Source: Candidatus Moraniibacteriota bacterium
GTDB lineage: Bacteria > Patescibacteriota > Minisyncoccia > Moranbacterales > GCA-2747515
Length of the DNA: 14,807 nucleotides
Direction: 5' to 3'
Assembly: GCA_029933995.1 (NCBI GenBank)
Contig: JAOZNB010000023.1
Location: 1-14,807, forward strand
The translations under genes were made by a program, and so were the position numbers. Of the stretch, positions 14,286 through 14,807 are shown piece after piece. Position 1 is the stretch's first letter. The number at the start of each line of letters is the position of its first letter. Under the pieces are notes generated by a model. It ran no database searches. It was not told the origin of the DNA and saw only the letters and a program-made list of their open reading frames with translations.

Positions 14286-14714
14286 ATGGAAAAGATAGTA
14301 ATATACACAGATGGTGGTTCACGTGGTAATCCAGGACCAGCTGGTATTGGTGTGTGGATTAAAACACTTAATAAAAAATATGGTGAGACGATTGGTACAG
14401 CTACAAATAATGATGCTGAATATCAAGCGCTTATTTTTGCACTCAAAAAATGTAAAGCACTACTAGGAAAGCAAAAAGCAAAACAAGCTAGCTTAGAATG
14501 TAAACTAGACAGTGAGCTTATTGTGAAGCAATTAAATCATGAATACAAAATATCGAAAGAAAACACACAGCGATATTTTATCGAAGTGTGGAATTTGATG
14601 ATTGATTTTGGTGATATTGTATTTGTACATATACCGAGAGAACAAAACAAAATTGCTGATGCAATGGTAAATCAAGCACTTGATGGAGAATTAGGACAAG
14701 GTGGGTTATTATAA
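14286..14714 (+). CDS. rnhA: Ribonuclease HI
   Basis: This 142-residue protein is of normal bacterial RNase HI length. RNase HI cuts the RNA strand of RNA-DNA hybrids, for example at R-loops and Okazaki primers. The four catalytic acids are in place: D9 in YTDGGSRGNPG, E45 in NNDAEYQAL, D75 in KLDSELIVKQL and D125 in KIADAMVNQAL. The SELIVKQLN...Y pattern resembles the short RnhA-like branch found in Gram-positive bacteria and archaea rather than the E. coli type with its basic handle. It is a single gene with its own promoter, no Shine-Dalgarno, and a hairpin starting 5 nt after the stop. Confidence 0.95.
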   Translation: MEKIVIYTDGGSRGNPGPAGIGVWIKTLNKKYGETIGTATNNDAEYQALIFALKKCKALLGKQKAKQASLECKLDSELIVKQLNHEYKISKENTQRYFIEVWNLMIDFGDIVFVHIPREQNKIADAMVNQALDGELGQGGLL

Positions 14715-14719
14715 TAGAA

Positions 14720-14755
14720 AAATGACTCACTCTCTGTATAGAAAGTGAGTCATTT
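14720..14755. terminator. Bidirectional hairpin terminator between rnhA and a converging gene
   Basis: AAATGACTCACT (14720-14731) pairs with AGTGAGTCATTT (14744-14755) over 12 bp with a 12-nt loop. On the minus strand the right-hand tract is TTTTTCTATTAT, a better U-tract than on the plus strand, so it may chiefly serve the gene entering from the right. Confidence 0.75.
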
Positions 14756-14769
14756 AGTTGTCTTGAGGG

Positions 14770-14807
14770 TTAAGTTTGAAAACGTTCGGTCAATACTTCA
14801 AATGACC
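14770..14807 (-). CDS. C-terminal end of a minus-strand gene cut by the right edge
   Basis: One minus-strand frame is open from the window edge to a TAA at 14770-14772, ending in SFEVLTERFQT. The codons are ordinary for this genome, and the hairpin at 14720-14755 lies 14 nt after the stop with a U-tract in this direction, which supports a real gene end. Twelve residues are too few to name a family. Confidence 0.45.
   Translation of the reverse strand, partial: SFEVLTERFQT

Noticed and set aside
1..14807. CRISPR array, insertion sequence, tRNA or rRNA genes
   Set aside because: No regularly spaced repeats, transposase motifs or cloverleaf-like segments were seen on either strand.

Overview
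This 14.8-kb window is AT-rich (low GC by eye), gene-dense, and read with the standard bacterial code (TGA is a true stop and Trp is TGG). The lean gene complement, the single-chain ADP-forming acetyl-CoA synthetase, the receiver protein with a long disordered N-terminus and the many small unknown membrane proteins suggest a Candidate Phyla Radiation (Patescibacteria) genome. That is an inference from style, not from a marker gene.

Layout. (1) 1-127: a doubtful gene end and a hairpin terminator. (2) 128-3359, minus strand: four genes for small exported or membrane-anchored helical proteins in three transcription units (3359-2682; 2376-1771 coupled to 1774-1169; 1033-128). They are distant paralogues: each has one N-terminal hydrophobic segment, one cysteine in the exported part at an equivalent place, and a related C-terminal helical block. 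Each unit has a near-consensus sigma70-type promoter (TTGACA, 17-bp spacer), a similar 16-18 nt element starting exactly 5 bp after the -10, a strong Shine-Dalgarno and a hairpin terminator. (3) 3464-6874, plus strand: ADP-forming acetyl-CoA synthetase, divergent from the family, then a response-regulator-like protein whose receiver has lost its phospho-acceptor Asp. (4) 7059-7601: two small unknown proteins, the second with two membrane segments. (5) 7667-9364: RecJ exonuclease. (6) 9424-12223: a two-TM surface protein with Ig-like and thrombospondin type 3 calcium-binding repeats, overlapping a membrane histidine kinase without HAMP. (7) 12316-14177: a tight operon of a P-loop ATPase fused to a CYTH triphosphate-tunnel domain and two small proteins with winged-helix-like patterns. 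(8) 14286-14714: RNase HI, then a hairpin and the probable tail of a minus-strand gene at the right edge.

How they may work together. RecJ and RNase HI are housekeeping nucleic-acid enzymes, and the acetyl-CoA synthetase yields ATP and acetate from acetyl-CoA. The TSP3/Ig protein and the kinase look like a co-translated sensing unit, but its phosphorylation partner is not visible: the only receiver here lacks the Asp. The four-paralogue cassette and the P-loop/CYTH operon are the least explained parts. Several plus-strand genes (synthetase, receiver, RecJ, surface protein, RNase HI) lack a Shine-Dalgarno, and two have the -10 box so close to the ATG that their mRNAs should be almost leaderless. 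The minus-strand family and the CYTH operon have strong Shine-Dalgarno sites.
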